Assembly (NCBI RefSeq): GCF_014230315.1
Contig: NZ_JACLAW010000003.1
Span: 186,001 to 250,000 of the forward strand
Source of the DNA: Novosphingobium flavum
GTDB taxonomy: Bacteria > Pseudomonadota > Alphaproteobacteria > Sphingomonadales > Sphingomonadaceae
Length of the DNA stretch: 64,000 nt
Direction of reading: 5' to 3'
A program made the position numbers and the translations under genes. The stretch's first letter is position 1; every line of letters begins with the position of its first letter. The notes under the pieces were generated by a model that was not told the origin of the DNA, ran no database searches, and was given only the letters and a program-made list of their open reading frames with translations. Below are positions 54,340-63,803 of this stretch, one piece after another.

Positions 54340-55344
54340 TCAGCGCGGCGGATTCATCCGGTATTCGATTTCCAGCGTCTCGTCCTGAACGCCGGCGCCG
54401 CGCGCCAGCGGGACCACGCGGTCGTCGGCCGCCTCCTTGCCCTGACTGGAGGCGACCAGCGCGAGCTTTTCCACCACCCAACGCAGCGCGTTGTCGTTGT
54501 TGTTGGTGATGTGCCACTGGATGGTTTCGTGAATGGGCGGAATGTCGAACGGCGTTTCGCGCATGACCAGAGGGGTGTTCTGGATCACCATTTCGGCCAT
54601 GCGGCGGTGCATGGTGGCGATCCGGTGGGTGTTTACCACCAGCCCCGGCAGCGACAGGAAGGTGGGCGCCACGACCTCTATCCGGCGCTGCTGCTTCTGG
54701 CGGCGCACGAACCAGTCCTCGAAGGCCGGCACCCGCGCCTTGCCGAACCGGGCGGTGACGTGGCCGAGCTCGAAATAGGCTTCGCGCGTCATCGGCTGCT
54801 GCATGGCAGGATTGCCCTCCCAGCCCACGACCACGTAATCGTCCTCGAACAGGACCTGGCTGGGGTGATCGGTCGACACGGCAAAGTTGATGGTCAGCAG
54901 CAGGTCGATGTAGCCGCGCTCCAGCGCCTCGACCGGAAGGTCGTTCATCGGCTGAATCTCGAAGCGCATGTGCGGCGCTTCCCGCTCGATCTGGGCAATG
55001 GCCTCGGCCAGCAGGACCTGCGTGGAATAGTCGGACGCCATGATCCGCACCTGGCGGTCGGCCGTGGAGGGATCGAACGGCGGAGCGACGGCGACCGTGG
55101 TGCGGATCTGCTCCAGCACCGCGCGCACCGGCTCGATCAGTTCTTCCGCGCGGGGGGTGAGGATCATCTGGCGCCCCTTCACCACCAGCAGGTCATCGCC
55201 GAAGTAGTCCCGCAGGCGGCCCAGCGCGCTGGAAGTGGCGGACTGCGACAGGCAGAGGCGGTCAGCCGCAAGGCTCACGCTCTTTTCGGTAAGCAGCGCG
55301 TCGAGCGCCACCAGCAGGTTAAGGTCCAGTCGGCCGAAGCGCAT
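54340..55344 (-). CDS. LysR-family regulator (NodD-like subgroup)
   Basis: A 334-residue regulator. The winged helix reads MRFGRLDLNLLVALDALLTEKSVSLAADRLCLSQSATSSALGRLRDYFGDDLLV, very like the NodD/NahR group, which respond to aromatic inducers. ATG at 55344 is preferred because AGGGAG lies six bases upstream and it gives the family N-terminus; another ATG lies at 55350. It converges on the HxlR gene and follows the epimerase-like gene by 23 bases. Confidence 0.93.
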   Translation of the reverse strand: MRFGRLDLNLLVALDALLTEKSVSLAADRLCLSQSATSSALGRLRDYFGDDLLVVKGRQMILTPRAEELIEPVRAVLEQIRTTVAVAPPFDPSTADRQVRIMASDYSTQVLLAEAIAQIEREAPHMRFEIQPMNDLPVEALERGYIDLLLTINFAVSTDHPSQVLFEDDYVVVGWEGNPAMQQPMTREAYFELGHVTARFGKARVPAFEDWFVRRQKQQRRIEVVAPTFLSLPGLVVNTHRIATMHRRMAEMVIQNTPLVMRETPFDIPPIHETIQWHITNNNDNALRWVVEKLALVASSQGKEAADDRVVPLARGAGVQDETLEIEYRMNPPR

Positions 55345-55367
55345 TGCCATCTCCCTGCCGCCTTCTC

Positions 55368-56294
55368 TCAGATCGTGGAGAGGGCTGACGAGACGAGGTT
55401 AGCAAGATTCCCGTCGTGCGCAAAACCGGCACGTTCGGCGGCCGGGGTGGCCAGCGGCGGCTGGGCGGCAAAGGCCGCCTCCAGCGCGGCGTCGGGGACG
55501 TAAGAGACGAGGCCCGGTGCCGCGCGGCACTGGTGGGCGATTTCTTCGGCCAGATCGCCCATCGTCAGGCGCAGCGCCGGAAGGGTGACTGCGCGCGTGG
55601 GCGGCAGCAGGGCGACGTCGAGCGACAGGGCGTGAATGAAATTGTCGGCGCAGCGCGCGACCGACTGCGCCCAGATCGTTCCCGCCGCCGAGACCGGGCA
55701 GGTGAAGGGCTCGCCCGCCTTCAGCGCGTGGAACAGGTCGCTCATGAAAGCGGATTTCATGCCGGACGGCCCCTTGGGCCGGGCAAGGATGCCGGGCAGG
55801 CGCACGGTGACCCCCTCGATCGCGCCGCGATTGGAGAACAGCGCCACCGCATGTTCCAGCATGGCCTTGTGGCCGCCGTAGATCATTCTGGGCGAAAGCG
55901 GCGTGGCATCGTCGACGTGATCCGGCAGCGGATCGCCGAACACCGCGATCGAACTGGCATAGACGAAGCGCGGCCGGTTCCCGGCCATCGCCGCCTCGAG
56001 GATCAGGTCATAGCCGGCATCGACGTTGATCCGCCGGGACGCGGCCGGGTCCGCCTCGGCCGCGCCGCCCGGCACGGTGGCCAGGTGGATCACCGCGTCG
56101 CAGCCGCCTTCGAGCGCTGCCGCGCGCACCGCGCTGTCGGCAAGGTCGCCCGCAACGGCCCTGGCGGCGGAGGGGATGCCCCCCGCCGCCATGTCCATCG
56201 CGGTGACCTGATCGCCCCGCGCGAGAAGGCGCTCGACGATCTGCCGACCGACGAACCCGCCCGCCCCGGTTACGACTACCCGCATCGATGACAC
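55368..56294 (-). CDS. NAD-dependent epimerase/dehydratase-like protein (DenD-like)
   Basis: A 308-residue extended SDR. The NAD motif is VVVTGAGGFVGRQIVERLL, followed by VYASSIAVFG and YGGHKAM, where Tyr and Lys of the active site are present. The pattern resembles D-erythronate dehydrogenase and related sugar-acid dehydrogenases. The start may be GTG at 56294, with GGAGGAG close upstream, or ATG at 56285. It lies 14 bases after the TonB receptor stop. Confidence 0.85.
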   Translation of the reverse strand: MSSMRVVVTGAGGFVGRQIVERLLARGDQVTAMDMAAGGIPSAARAVAGDLADSAVRAAALEGGCDAVIHLATVPGGAAEADPAASRRINVDAGYDLILEAAMAGNRPRFVYASSIAVFGDPLPDHVDDATPLSPRMIYGGHKAMLEHAVALFSNRGAIEGVTVRLPGILARPKGPSGMKSAFMSDLFHALKAGEPFTCPVSAAGTIWAQSVARCADNFIHALSLDVALLPPTRAVTLPALRLTMGDLAEEIAHQCRAAPGLVSYVPDAALEAAFAAQPPLATPAAERAGFAHDGNLANLVSSALSTI

Positions 56295-56308
56295 CCGCTC
56301 CTCCCGCG

Positions 56309-58678
56309 TCAGAACTTGTAGCTGACCCGGCCGCCGAAATAGCGACGGGCATCGCGGGCGGGCTGGCCGATCACGTAGTTGCCGGGGCTGACCACCCCGC
56401 TCGGCACCGCCGCCGTGCCGGTTGCACCAGAGAAAAAGTCTTCCATATTAGTGTAGTAGAAGTGATTAGTGACGTTGTTCACGAACAGGGTCAGCGTCGC
56501 CTTCTCGTCCTTGGTCTGGAAGCCGAGGCTGAGATCGAGCAGGGCGAAGGCCGGCTGCCGGGTCCGTGGGTTCTGGTCCGCCTGCAGCAGGGTATCGGTG
56601 CGATAGGCAAGGTTGCCGCCGAGCACCACGTTGAAGGCCGAAAGCGGCACGGTCTGCGTGACATTGGCGTTGAACTTGAACTTGGGCGAAGCGGGCAGCG
56701 GCTTGCCGCTGAGATCCTGCGCGCCGCCCACGCAGCCCTGCGCCGTGGTCTGGTCCGGCCAGCAGGTGGCGCCCTTGAAGCTGGTGAACTTCGCATCGAT
56801 GTAGGCCGCCGACAGCCCGAAGCGGGTGTTGCCCTGGACATAGTTGACGTCGGCCTCGACACCAGCCGTCCGCGCCCCGGCATTGGCCAGGACCAGCACG
56901 CCGATCACCGCCGAATTGTCGAACAGCTGGGCCTGATAGCCGTTGTACTTGGTGTAGAAGGCGGCGAGGTTGAAGGTCATGTGGCCGCCGAGCAGGCTCG
57001 ACTTGAGCCCGACCTCGAAGCTGTCGATATGCTCCTGCGCCGTGGCCTTGGTGAACGGAACGTCGGCCGCGACCGGGGCCGACTGGGCCGAGGCGAAATC
57101 GTGGACCGTGTTGAACGCCTTCGGCTTGTAGCCGCGGGTGTAGGAGGCATAGCCCATCACCCCGCGCGACAGGTCGTATTGCAGGGCGATATCGCCGACG
57201 AGGACGTCGCTGCTGTCCGACAATATCCACTGGCAGGACGCCGCCGCGCCGCAGCCCTGATACTGGCCCGCCGCCGGATTGAGGTATTGCGAGACGTTCC
57301 AGCCGATCTTGTCATGGTTGTAACGCAGGCCCGCCACGACCCGCGCCGCATCGGTCAGGCGCGCGGTCACGCGGGCATAGGCGGCGTAGTTCTGCGTCGA
57401 GGAGATATTGCGCTTGGAGGTTGGATTGGCGACCCAGGCGCGCAGGCCGGTCTGGTCGACGATCATGTTGGAATAGAACAGGCCCGCGATGAAGTTGATC
57501 GGCCTGGCCGCATCGGAGGAGACCTTGAGCTCCTGCGTGAACTGACGGACCTTTCCGCTGGCTTCCTGGAAGTTTCCGAAATGCGGTGCGTGGCCGCCGG
57601 TCAGCACGTCGAAGAAATAGACGTTGGTCTCGAACACGTCCTGCGACTGGTACTGCTTCTCCTGGAACAACGAGGTGACCGAATTGAAGGTCAGGCCGTC
57701 CGCCTCGTAGTTGAGGGTGACCGAGCCATCGAGATCCTCGTAGCGCGAGCGCATCTCGACCGGGGAGGCATAGGTGCCGTTGCCGTAGCCGATGGTATAG
57801 CCCGGGAAGGCGACCGACTGCGGGATGCCGTAGGCGGTCGGCACGCCGTTCGTGTCGAAGGTGTAGGGGATGAAGGGGAAGACCGATGCGCCGGGCGTGA
57901 AATAGACCGGCACGAAGTTCTCGCCGTGCGAGCGCGACAGGGCATAGTGGCCCATCAGGCCGACGCTGAAGCGGTCGGTCAGCTCGAACTTGAGCTTGCC
58001 GCGAATGCCCCAGCTGTTGGCCGCGCTCTTTTCACCCCGGGTGATGTTGTAGACCGGGAACGGGGTGTGGGTGTCATAGGCCGAAAGGCTGAAGCTGACG
58101 CCTTCCGACAGCGGCCCGGCGACATAGCCCTCGCCGCGAACCTCGCCATCATCGGTCGCGGAGGCGCTGAAGCCGCCCTTGAAGGTGCTCGACGGCCCGT
58201 TGGTGACGAAGTTGATTACGCCGGCCGAGGCGGTGCGCCCGCCGAGGGTGGCCTGCGGCCCCTTGAGCACTTCGAGCTGGGCCACGTCGGTGATCGTATT
58301 GGCGGCAAAGCTGTCCGCCGGGACCGGCACCCCATCGACCTGGATCGACACGCCCGAGGTCAGGCCGATGGCGCCCTCGTTGGCGTTGGTCGAGATGCCG
58401 CGGATGCCATAGGGCACGCGGCCGTTGAAGGTGCCCTTGATTTCCACCGAGGGAACCACGCGGTTGATATCCGAGAGGTCGGTGACGTGGGCCTGTTCGA
58501 TGGTGTTGCCGCCAAGGACGGCCGCGGCCACCGGGATCTCCTGAAGGCGTTCGGTGCGCTTCTGCGCGGTCACGATGATCTCGGCCGCCCCGAGCGTTTC
58601 GGTCTGCTCCTGTGCGAATACCGGCTGAACCGAGGCCAAGATGGCAAGAACCGAAGTTGAAACGAGAAGATTGCGCAT
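56309..58678 (-). CDS. TonB-dependent outer-membrane receptor
   Basis: A 789-residue receptor: signal peptide (residues 1 to about 22), a TonB-box-like ETLGAAEIIVTAQKR segment, a plug domain with VPYGIRGISTNANEG and LEVLKGPQATLGGRTASAGVINFVT, and a 22-strand barrel ending with Phe. Such receptors are abundant in sphingomonads and import carbohydrates or aromatic compounds as well as siderophores. GGGAGG lies just before the ATG. It is divergent from the FAD hydroxylase gene. Confidence 0.95.
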   Translation of the reverse strand: MRNLLVSTSVLAILASVQPVFAQEQTETLGAAEIIVTAQKRTERLQEIPVAAAVLGGNTIEQAHVTDLSDINRVVPSVEIKGTFNGRVPYGIRGISTNANEGAIGLTSGVSIQVDGVPVPADSFAANTITDVAQLEVLKGPQATLGGRTASAGVINFVTNGPSSTFKGGFSASATDDGEVRGEGYVAGPLSEGVSFSLSAYDTHTPFPVYNITRGEKSAANSWGIRGKLKFELTDRFSVGLMGHYALSRSHGENFVPVYFTPGASVFPFIPYTFDTNGVPTAYGIPQSVAFPGYTIGYGNGTYASPVEMRSRYEDLDGSVTLNYEADGLTFNSVTSLFQEKQYQSQDVFETNVYFFDVLTGGHAPHFGNFQEASGKVRQFTQELKVSSDAARPINFIAGLFYSNMIVDQTGLRAWVANPTSKRNISSTQNYAAYARVTARLTDAARVVAGLRYNHDKIGWNVSQYLNPAAGQYQGCGAAASCQWILSDSSDVLVGDIALQYDLSRGVMGYASYTRGYKPKAFNTVHDFASAQSAPVAADVPFTKATAQEHIDSFEVGLKSSLLGGHMTFNLAAFYTKYNGYQAQLFDNSAVIGVLVLANAGARTAGVEADVNYVQGNTRFGLSAAYIDAKFTSFKGATCWPDQTTAQGCVGGAQDLSGKPLPASPKFKFNANVTQTVPLSAFNVVLGGNLAYRTDTLLQADQNPRTRQPAFALLDLSLGFQTKDEKATLTLFVNNVTNHFYYTNMEDFFSGATGTAAVPSGVVSPGNYVIGQPARDARRYFGGRVSYKF

Positions 58679-58762
58679 AAGACCCCTCCCAAGGCGTTTT
58701 TCGTATTTGCTCGCTGCGAGCGGCTAATAGTGGAGCGCCGGGCAAAACTCCCTCCGATTGTA

Positions 58763-58780
58763 TGGATAGGTCTCTATCCA
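58763..58780. promoter_or_regulatory. Inverted repeat TGGATAG-GTCT-CTATCCA between TonB receptor and FAD hydroxylase genes
   Basis: A perfect 7-base dyad in the 147-base divergent spacer. More GGATAG words follow near 58833-58843, and one TGGATAG half-site lies upstream of the extradiol-like gene at 50857. This is a candidate operator shared by the cluster. Confidence 0.5.
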
Positions 58781-58825
58781 AGCTTCGGATTTGCCTCTTG
58801 CGGCCCGCCCGACCATCGAGACGCC

Positions 58826-59965
58826 ATGTCTGGGGATAGGATAGAGAGCATCGCGGCCGCGCTTGTGGTCGGCGGCGGCATCGGCGGCATGGCGGCGGCG
58901 ATCAGCCTCGCGGCCCGTGGAGTCAGGGTCGAGCTGATCGACCTCGACCCCGAGTGGCGGGTCTATGGCGCGGGGATCACGATCACCGGCCCGACCCTGC
59001 GCGCCTACCGGCGGCTGGGGCTGCTGGAGCAGATCAAGGCGGAGGGCGCGATCACCAATCGCACCCGCCTGTTCCGCTATGACGGCACCCACATCGCCGA
59101 TCTCGAGGAGCCGGTGATCGAAGCGGGCCTTCCCGCGACCGGCGGCATAATGCGGCCCGTGCTGCACCGGATCATGCAGGCGCGGGTCAGGGAGCTGGCC
59201 ATTCCGGTTCGTCTCGGCCTTACCGTCACAGCCCTGGAAAACCGTGCGGAGGGGGTGGACGTCACGTTCTCGGACGGGACCTCGGGCCGCTATGACCTGG
59301 TGGTCGGGGCGGACAGCGTCTATTCCACCGTGCGCGAGATCGCCTTCCCGCACATGGCCCCGGCGGTCCCCACGGGACAGGGGTGCTGGCGCATTTCCAT
59401 CCGCAAGCCGCCGACGCTGGAAGCCGGGGAATTCTATCTCGGCCACGCCAACCCGGCAGGCATTACCCAGTGCGCGCCGGACAGCGTCTACATGTGGATG
59501 CTGACCCCGCATGAAAAGCGGGACGCCCATTTCACGGACGAGGAACTGTTCCAGCGCCTGAAGGAACTGCTCGCCGATTTCGGCGGGAACGCGGGGTGGA
59601 TCCGCGACAACATGACCCGGGACGACTGGATCAACTACCGCCCGCTCGCCGCCGCCCTTCAGCCAAGGCCGTGGTACAACGGGCGGATCGTGCTGCTTGG
59701 CGACGCGGTCCACGCCACCACCCCTCACCTTGCCTCCGGCGCGGGCATGGCGGTGGAGAGCGGCATCGTGCTGGCCGAGGAACTGGGCCGGGCCGGTACC
59801 GTGGCGGAAGGGCTCCATGCCTATCAGGAGCGGCGCTTCGATCGCTGCCGCGACGTGATCGAGAGCAGCGTGGGGATCGGCCGGCTCCAGCTCGAGCACG
59901 GCGACCCCGAGGCGCACAAGGCGCTGCTCGAAGGCGCGCTGTCCCGCCTCAACGAACCCTTCTGA
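58826..59965 (+). CDS. FAD-dependent monooxygenase (aromatic hydroxylase type)
   Basis: A 379-residue class A flavoprotein hydroxylase. The N-terminal FAD motif is ALVVGGGIGGMAAAISLAARG, the DG motif is LVVGADSVYSTVRE, and the second FAD motif is VLLGDAVHATTPHLASGAGMAVES. These enzymes use NAD(P)H and O2 to hydroxylate phenolic or heteroaromatic acids. It is divergent from the TonB receptor, so uptake and first attack may be co-regulated. No strong ribosome-binding site was seen. Confidence 0.91.
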   Translation: MSGDRIESIAAALVVGGGIGGMAAAISLAARGVRVELIDLDPEWRVYGAGITITGPTLRAYRRLGLLEQIKAEGAITNRTRLFRYDGTHIADLEEPVIEAGLPATGGIMRPVLHRIMQARVRELAIPVRLGLTVTALENRAEGVDVTFSDGTSGRYDLVVGADSVYSTVREIAFPHMAPAVPTGQGCWRISIRKPPTLEAGEFYLGHANPAGITQCAPDSVYMWMLTPHEKRDAHFTDEELFQRLKELLADFGGNAGWIRDNMTRDDWINYRPLAAALQPRPWYNGRIVLLGDAVHATTPHLASGAGMAVESGIVLAEELGRAGTVAEGLHAYQERRFDRCRDVIESSVGIGRLQLEHGDPEAHKALLEGALSRLNEPF

Positions 59966-59988
59966 TCCGGGCAGAGCTTGCCGACAGC

Positions 59989-60540
59989 TCAGCGCGGTTC
60001 CGGCCGCGCCCCCGCCGTGGTCACGAAGTCGATCGCCCGCGCCACCAGCACTTCGACCGGCTTGTCGGCCGGAAGCGTGAGGCACCATTCGTCCTCGCCG
60101 GGCATTTCGAGGGTCGCCAACTGACTGTCGAGCAGCGAGGCCGGCATGAAATGGCCCGGCCGGGCCTGCATGCGCGCAAGGAGAACGTCGCGGTCCGCAT
60201 GGGCGTGGAGGAAGAGCAGCGGCCTGCCGATCCGCGCCGCGAGATGATCGCGGTAAGCCCGGCGCAGGGCCGAGCATGAGCAGACCGCCCATCCCCCTGC
60301 CCCGGCCAGCGCATCGCCGAGGATGTCTAGCCATGGCCAGCGGTCGGCGTCGGTCAAGGCGGTCCCTGCGCGCATAAGGGCCACGTTGCGCTCGGGGTGA
60401 AACTCATCCCCCTCAAGGAAGGGCCGCCCCAGACGCTCGGCCACGGCGCGGCCGATGGTCGACTTGCCGCAGCCCGAAACCCCCATGACGACGATGACCG
60501 GTTCGCGCCGCGACGCGGCCTTGATCGCATTATCCTGCAT
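59989..60540 (-). CDS. gntK: Gluconokinase
   Basis: A 183-residue P-loop kinase that makes 6-phosphogluconate. GVSGCGKST (residues 20 to 28) is the P-loop, followed by FLEGDEFHPERN, LTDADRWPWL, CSCSALRRAYRD and the lid segment RPGHFMPASLLDSQLATLE. All match GntK. It converges on the FAD hydroxylase gene and lies 21 bases after the LysR stop, probably in the same transcript. Confidence 0.94.
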   Translation of the reverse strand: MQDNAIKAASRREPVIVVMGVSGCGKSTIGRAVAERLGRPFLEGDEFHPERNVALMRAGTALTDADRWPWLDILGDALAGAGGWAVCSCSALRRAYRDHLAARIGRPLLFLHAHADRDVLLARMQARPGHFMPASLLDSQLATLEMPGEDEWCLTLPADKPVEVLVARAIDFVTTAGARPEPR

Positions 60541-60561
60541 GTCCTGATCCCCCGTGCCTGC

Positions 60562-61515
60562 TCAGGCCGCCATGCCGTGCGCCGCGCCGTGCAGCGTCTC
60601 GATCACCCGGCTCATCGCCGGGGTGCATTCCCGGTTGGTCCGGGTAATCAGGCCGTAAGGCGGCAGGCGCGCGTCGAGGCTGAGCGGCAGGATCGTGATC
60701 GCGCCCATTTCCTCGAAATCGCGGGCCGTCACCTCAGGCAGGATCGACACCATGTCCGAGGCACGGATCAGCGAGATGCTGGTGAGGATCGAGGAGGTCT
60801 CGATGATCGACTGCGGCCGCTGCCCCCACTGGCGGAAGGTCTCGTTGACCTGTTCGCGCAGGGGGCTCGGCTCCGGCTGGATCACCCAGGTCTGCCGGAT
60901 CAGGTCGCCGGCGAGGTGCTTCGAGCCGACGACCGGGTGGCCGGGCCGGACCAGGACCGACAGCGGCTCGTCTGCCATGAGGTCAACCGTCAGGTGTTCG
61001 GTCGACCAGCCTTCCGGCACGCGTCCGATCATCAGGTCGATCTGCCCGGCCAGCAGGGCCTGGACGAGGATGTCGCTGGTATCGACCCGCACCGACATCT
61101 GCACCCCGGGATAGGCGCGGTTCATCTCGACCAGGGCGCGGGTCAGCAGCCCGGGCGCGCCGGCCATGATCGCCCCGATCCGCACCCGGCCGACCATGCA
61201 TTCGGCCATGGCCGCCAGTTCCGACTGCAGCGAGGCCATGTCGGCCAGGACGGTGGTGGCATAGCGGGTCAGCGCCTCGCCCAGCACGGTCGGGGTCAGC
61301 CCGCGCGGATGGCGCACGAACATCGGCCCGCCGAGCAGGCCTTCCATCTGTTGCAGGGCCTTGGTCGCGGCCGGCTGGGTCACCCGGATGGCGTCGGCCG
61401 CGGCGCGCAGCGAGCCATGTTCGGCCAATGCCTCGAGCAACTGGAGGTGGCGCATCCGCAAGCGGTTGCGCAGGGCGGGGAGGGTCGGGATCATGCCGGG
61501 AGTGATAACCTGCAT
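60562..61515 (-). CDS. LysR-family regulator (sugar-acid type)
   Basis: A 317-residue regulator with RMRHLQLLEALAEHGSLRAAADAIRVTQPAATKALQQMEGLLG as its winged helix and a periplasmic-binding-like effector domain. It is close in pattern to GbpR-like LysR proteins linked to sugar uptake and catabolism. It is divergent from the L-rhamnonate-dehydratase-like gene. A palindrome ATCTATAGAT at 61514-61523 overlaps its start codon. ATG codons at 61515 and seven codons later are both possible starts. Confidence 0.9.
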   Translation of the reverse strand: MQVITPGMIPTLPALRNRLRMRHLQLLEALAEHGSLRAAADAIRVTQPAATKALQQMEGLLGGPMFVRHPRGLTPTVLGEALTRYATTVLADMASLQSELAAMAECMVGRVRIGAIMAGAPGLLTRALVEMNRAYPGVQMSVRVDTSDILVQALLAGQIDLMIGRVPEGWSTEHLTVDLMADEPLSVLVRPGHPVVGSKHLAGDLIRQTWVIQPEPSPLREQVNETFRQWGQRPQSIIETSSILTSISLIRASDMVSILPEVTARDFEEMGAITILPLSLDARLPPYGLITRTNRECTPAMSRVIETLHGAAHGMAA

Positions 61516-61647
61516 CTATAGATAACTGAGAAGCGTTCAATAGCACTTGGGGTCACACTGCGGCAATCACCTCGCTCAGACAAGATTGGTCCCGCAGGGA
61601 TCGGGGGATGAACACCGGCGCGGACCAGCCGCGCCGCCAAAGCATGG

Positions 61648-62826
61648 ATGCCCACAATGAAGATCACCGACGTCCGCGCCCGCGTGTATGAATGGCGCGG
61701 ACACACCGTTCAGCCGCAGCCGCACTTCTGCACCAACGCGGTCGACGTATTGCGCACGTCGGGCGACCGGATGAACTCGTTCCGGTTCCATTCGTGGACC
61801 GTGGTCGAGGTCGAGACGGACGAGGGCCTGATCGGCCTGGGCAATGTCGCCCTCGCCCCTTCCGTCGCCAAGCAGATCGTGGAGCGCTACCTCGCCCCGC
61901 TGGTGATCGGGCACGATCCGTTCGATTATGAATTCCTGTGGCAGCGAATGTATCGCAGCACTCATGCCTGGGGCCGCAAGGGCGTTGGCATGGCCGCGAT
62001 CAGCGCGGTCGACCTCGCGATCTGGGACCTGATGGGCAAGGCCGTGAACAAGCCGGTGTTCAAGCTGCTGGGCGGCCGGGTCAAGGACAAGATCCGCTGC
62101 TATGCCAGCAAGCTCTATGCCGGCCCGATCGACGAGATGCAGGCCGAGGCCCAGCGCTACGTCGACGAGGGCTTCGACGCGATGAAGATGCGCTTCGGCT
62201 ATGGCCCGGCCGACGGCCCGGCCGGGATGCGCGAGAACCTCAAGCGGGTGGAAGCCGTGCGCGAGGTGATCGGCTATGACCGCGACCTCATGCTGGAATG
62301 CTACATGGGCTGGGATCTCGACTATGCCCGCCGCATGCTGCCCAAGCTTGAGCAGTTCGAGCCGCGCTGGCTGGAAGAACCGGTGATCGCCGACGATATC
62401 GACGGCTATGCCGCGCTGAGCCGGATGACCTCGATCCCGATCTCGGGCGGCGAGCACGAGTTTACCTCCTACGGCTTCCGCCAGTTGCTCGACAAGGAGG
62501 CCGTCGCGGTCATCCAGTACGACACCAACCGCGTCGGCGGGATCACCGCCGCGCGCAAGATCAATGCCCTCGCCGAAGTCTATGGCGTGCCGGTCATCCC
62601 GCATGCCGGCCAGATGCACAATTACCATCTCACCATGTCGAGCCTCGCCAGCCCGATGGCGGAATATTTCCCCAAGCATGACGTCGAGGTGGGCAACGAG
62701 CTGTTCTACTACATCTTCAACGGCGATCCGAAGGCCGAGGGCGGCTGGCTCGATCTTGACGAGGACGTGCCGGGGCTGGGGCTGACCCTGTCGGACGAGC
62801 ACCTCGACGACTTCTGCATCGCATGA
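61648..62826 (+). CDS. L-rhamnonate dehydratase-like enolase-superfamily enzyme
   Basis: A 392-residue enzyme of the mandelate racemase/RhmD group. [74 protein letters not shown] and [13 protein letters not shown] cover the substrate loop, metal ligands and the catalytic His, and agree closely with L-rhamnonate dehydratases as I remember them. It removes water from a sugar acid to give the 2-keto-3-deoxy acid. It overlaps the next gene as ATGA-type coupling. Confidence 0.9.
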   Translation: MPTMKITDVRARVYEWRGHTVQPQPHFCTNAVDVLRTSGDRMNSFRFHSWTVVEVETDEGLIGLGNVALAPSVAKQIVERYLAPLVIGHDPFDYEFLWQRMYRSTHAWGRKGVGMAAISAVDLAIWDLMGKAVNKPVFKLLGGRVKDKIRCYASKLYAGPIDEMQAEAQRYVDEGFDAMKMRFGYGPADGPAGMRENLKRVEAVREVIGYDRDLMLECYMGWDLDYARRMLPKLEQFEPRWLEEPVIADDIDGYAALSRMTSIPISGGEHEFTSYGFRQLLDKEAVAVIQYDTNRVGGITAARKINALAEVYGVPVIPHAGQMHNYHLTMSSLASPMAEYFPKHDVEVGNELFYYIFNGDPKAEGGWLDLDEDVPGLGLTLSDEHLDDFCIA

Positions 62827-63803
62827 CGGGCGCGGTCCGCCTCATCCAGTATGCCGATGGCGCCGGGAAACCGGCCCTGGCCGCGCGCGAGGGCGAAGGA
62901 CCGGCCCGGCGGATCGAGCGATTTGCGACGACGCGCATCCTTGCGCTTCACGCGTTCGACGAAGGCGTCGCCCTGCGTGAACTTGCACTGCGCGAGGCGG
63001 GCGCGGCGGTCGACCTGAGCCAGGTCCGGCTGCTTCCGGCGATTTCGCACCCCGATCCGGCCCATCTCCTCGTTGCCGGCACGGGGCTGACTCACCTCGG
63101 CTCGGCCGAGGGGCGCGACAGGATGCACGCCGCCGCCGCGGGCGAGAAGCAGACCGATTCGCTGCGGATGTTCCTGATGGGGGTCGAGGGCGGCAAGCTC
63201 GGCGGCGACCGCGGGGTCCAGCCGGAGTGGTTCTACAAGGGCAACGGGGCCTGCCTCGTCGGCCCGCGCGATCCGCTGGAGATGCCCGCTTTCGCCAAGG
63301 ACGGCAGCGAGGAGCCGGAAATCGCCGGGGTCTACATGATCGACCCCCACGGCGTGCCTCGCCGGCTTGGCTTTGCGCTGGGCAACGAGTTTTCCGACCA
63401 TGTGATCGAGCGCCACAACTATCTGTGGCTGGCCCATTCCAAGCTGCGCCCGGCCGCGCTGGGCGCCGAATTGCTGCTGGGCGACCTCCCCGCCAACGTC
63501 ACCGGCACCAGCCGTGTGCTTCGCCATGGCGCGCCGATCTGGGAAAAGCCGTTCCTGACCGGCGAGGACAACATGTCGCACAGCATCGACAACCTCGAGC
63601 GGCACCACTTCAAATATGCGGTGTTCCGCCGCCCGGGCGACATTCACGTCCACTTCTTCGGCACGGCCACCCTGTCGTTCGCCGACGGGATCGCCACGCA
63701 GGAAGGCGACGAGTTCGAGATCGAAGCCGATTGCTTCAACCTACCACTGCGCAACCGGCTGGTCCGGGCGGCCGCGGACGACGCAAAGGTAATCCCGGCA
63801 TGA
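62823..63803 (+). CDS. GguC/AraD1-family protein (FAH superfamily)
   Basis: A 326-residue protein. [57 protein letters not shown] and [20 protein letters not shown] are typical of the GguC group, in which FAH-like enzymes act on 2-keto-3-deoxy sugar acids. The chemistry here could be dehydration or hydrolysis of the product of the upstream dehydratase. It overlaps both neighbours (ATGA), giving a three-gene operon. Confidence 0.87.
   Translation: MTGAVRLIQYADGAGKPALAAREGEGPARRIERFATTRILALHAFDEGVALRELALREAGAAVDLSQVRLLPAISHPDPAHLLVAGTGLTHLGSAEGRDRMHAAAAGEKQTDSLRMFLMGVEGGKLGGDRGVQPEWFYKGNGACLVGPRDPLEMPAFAKDGSEEPEIAGVYMIDPHGVPRRLGFALGNEFSDHVIERHNYLWLAHSKLRPAALGAELLLGDLPANVTGTSRVLRHGAPIWEKPFLTGEDNMSHSIDNLERHHFKYAVFRRPGDIHVHFFGTATLSFADGIATQEGDEFEIEADCFNLPLRNRLVRAAADDAKVIPA

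Noticed and set aside
56288..58660. A 790-codon open frame opposite the TonB receptor
   Set aside because: Antisense shadow; the receptor on the minus strand has a signal peptide, plug and barrel motifs.
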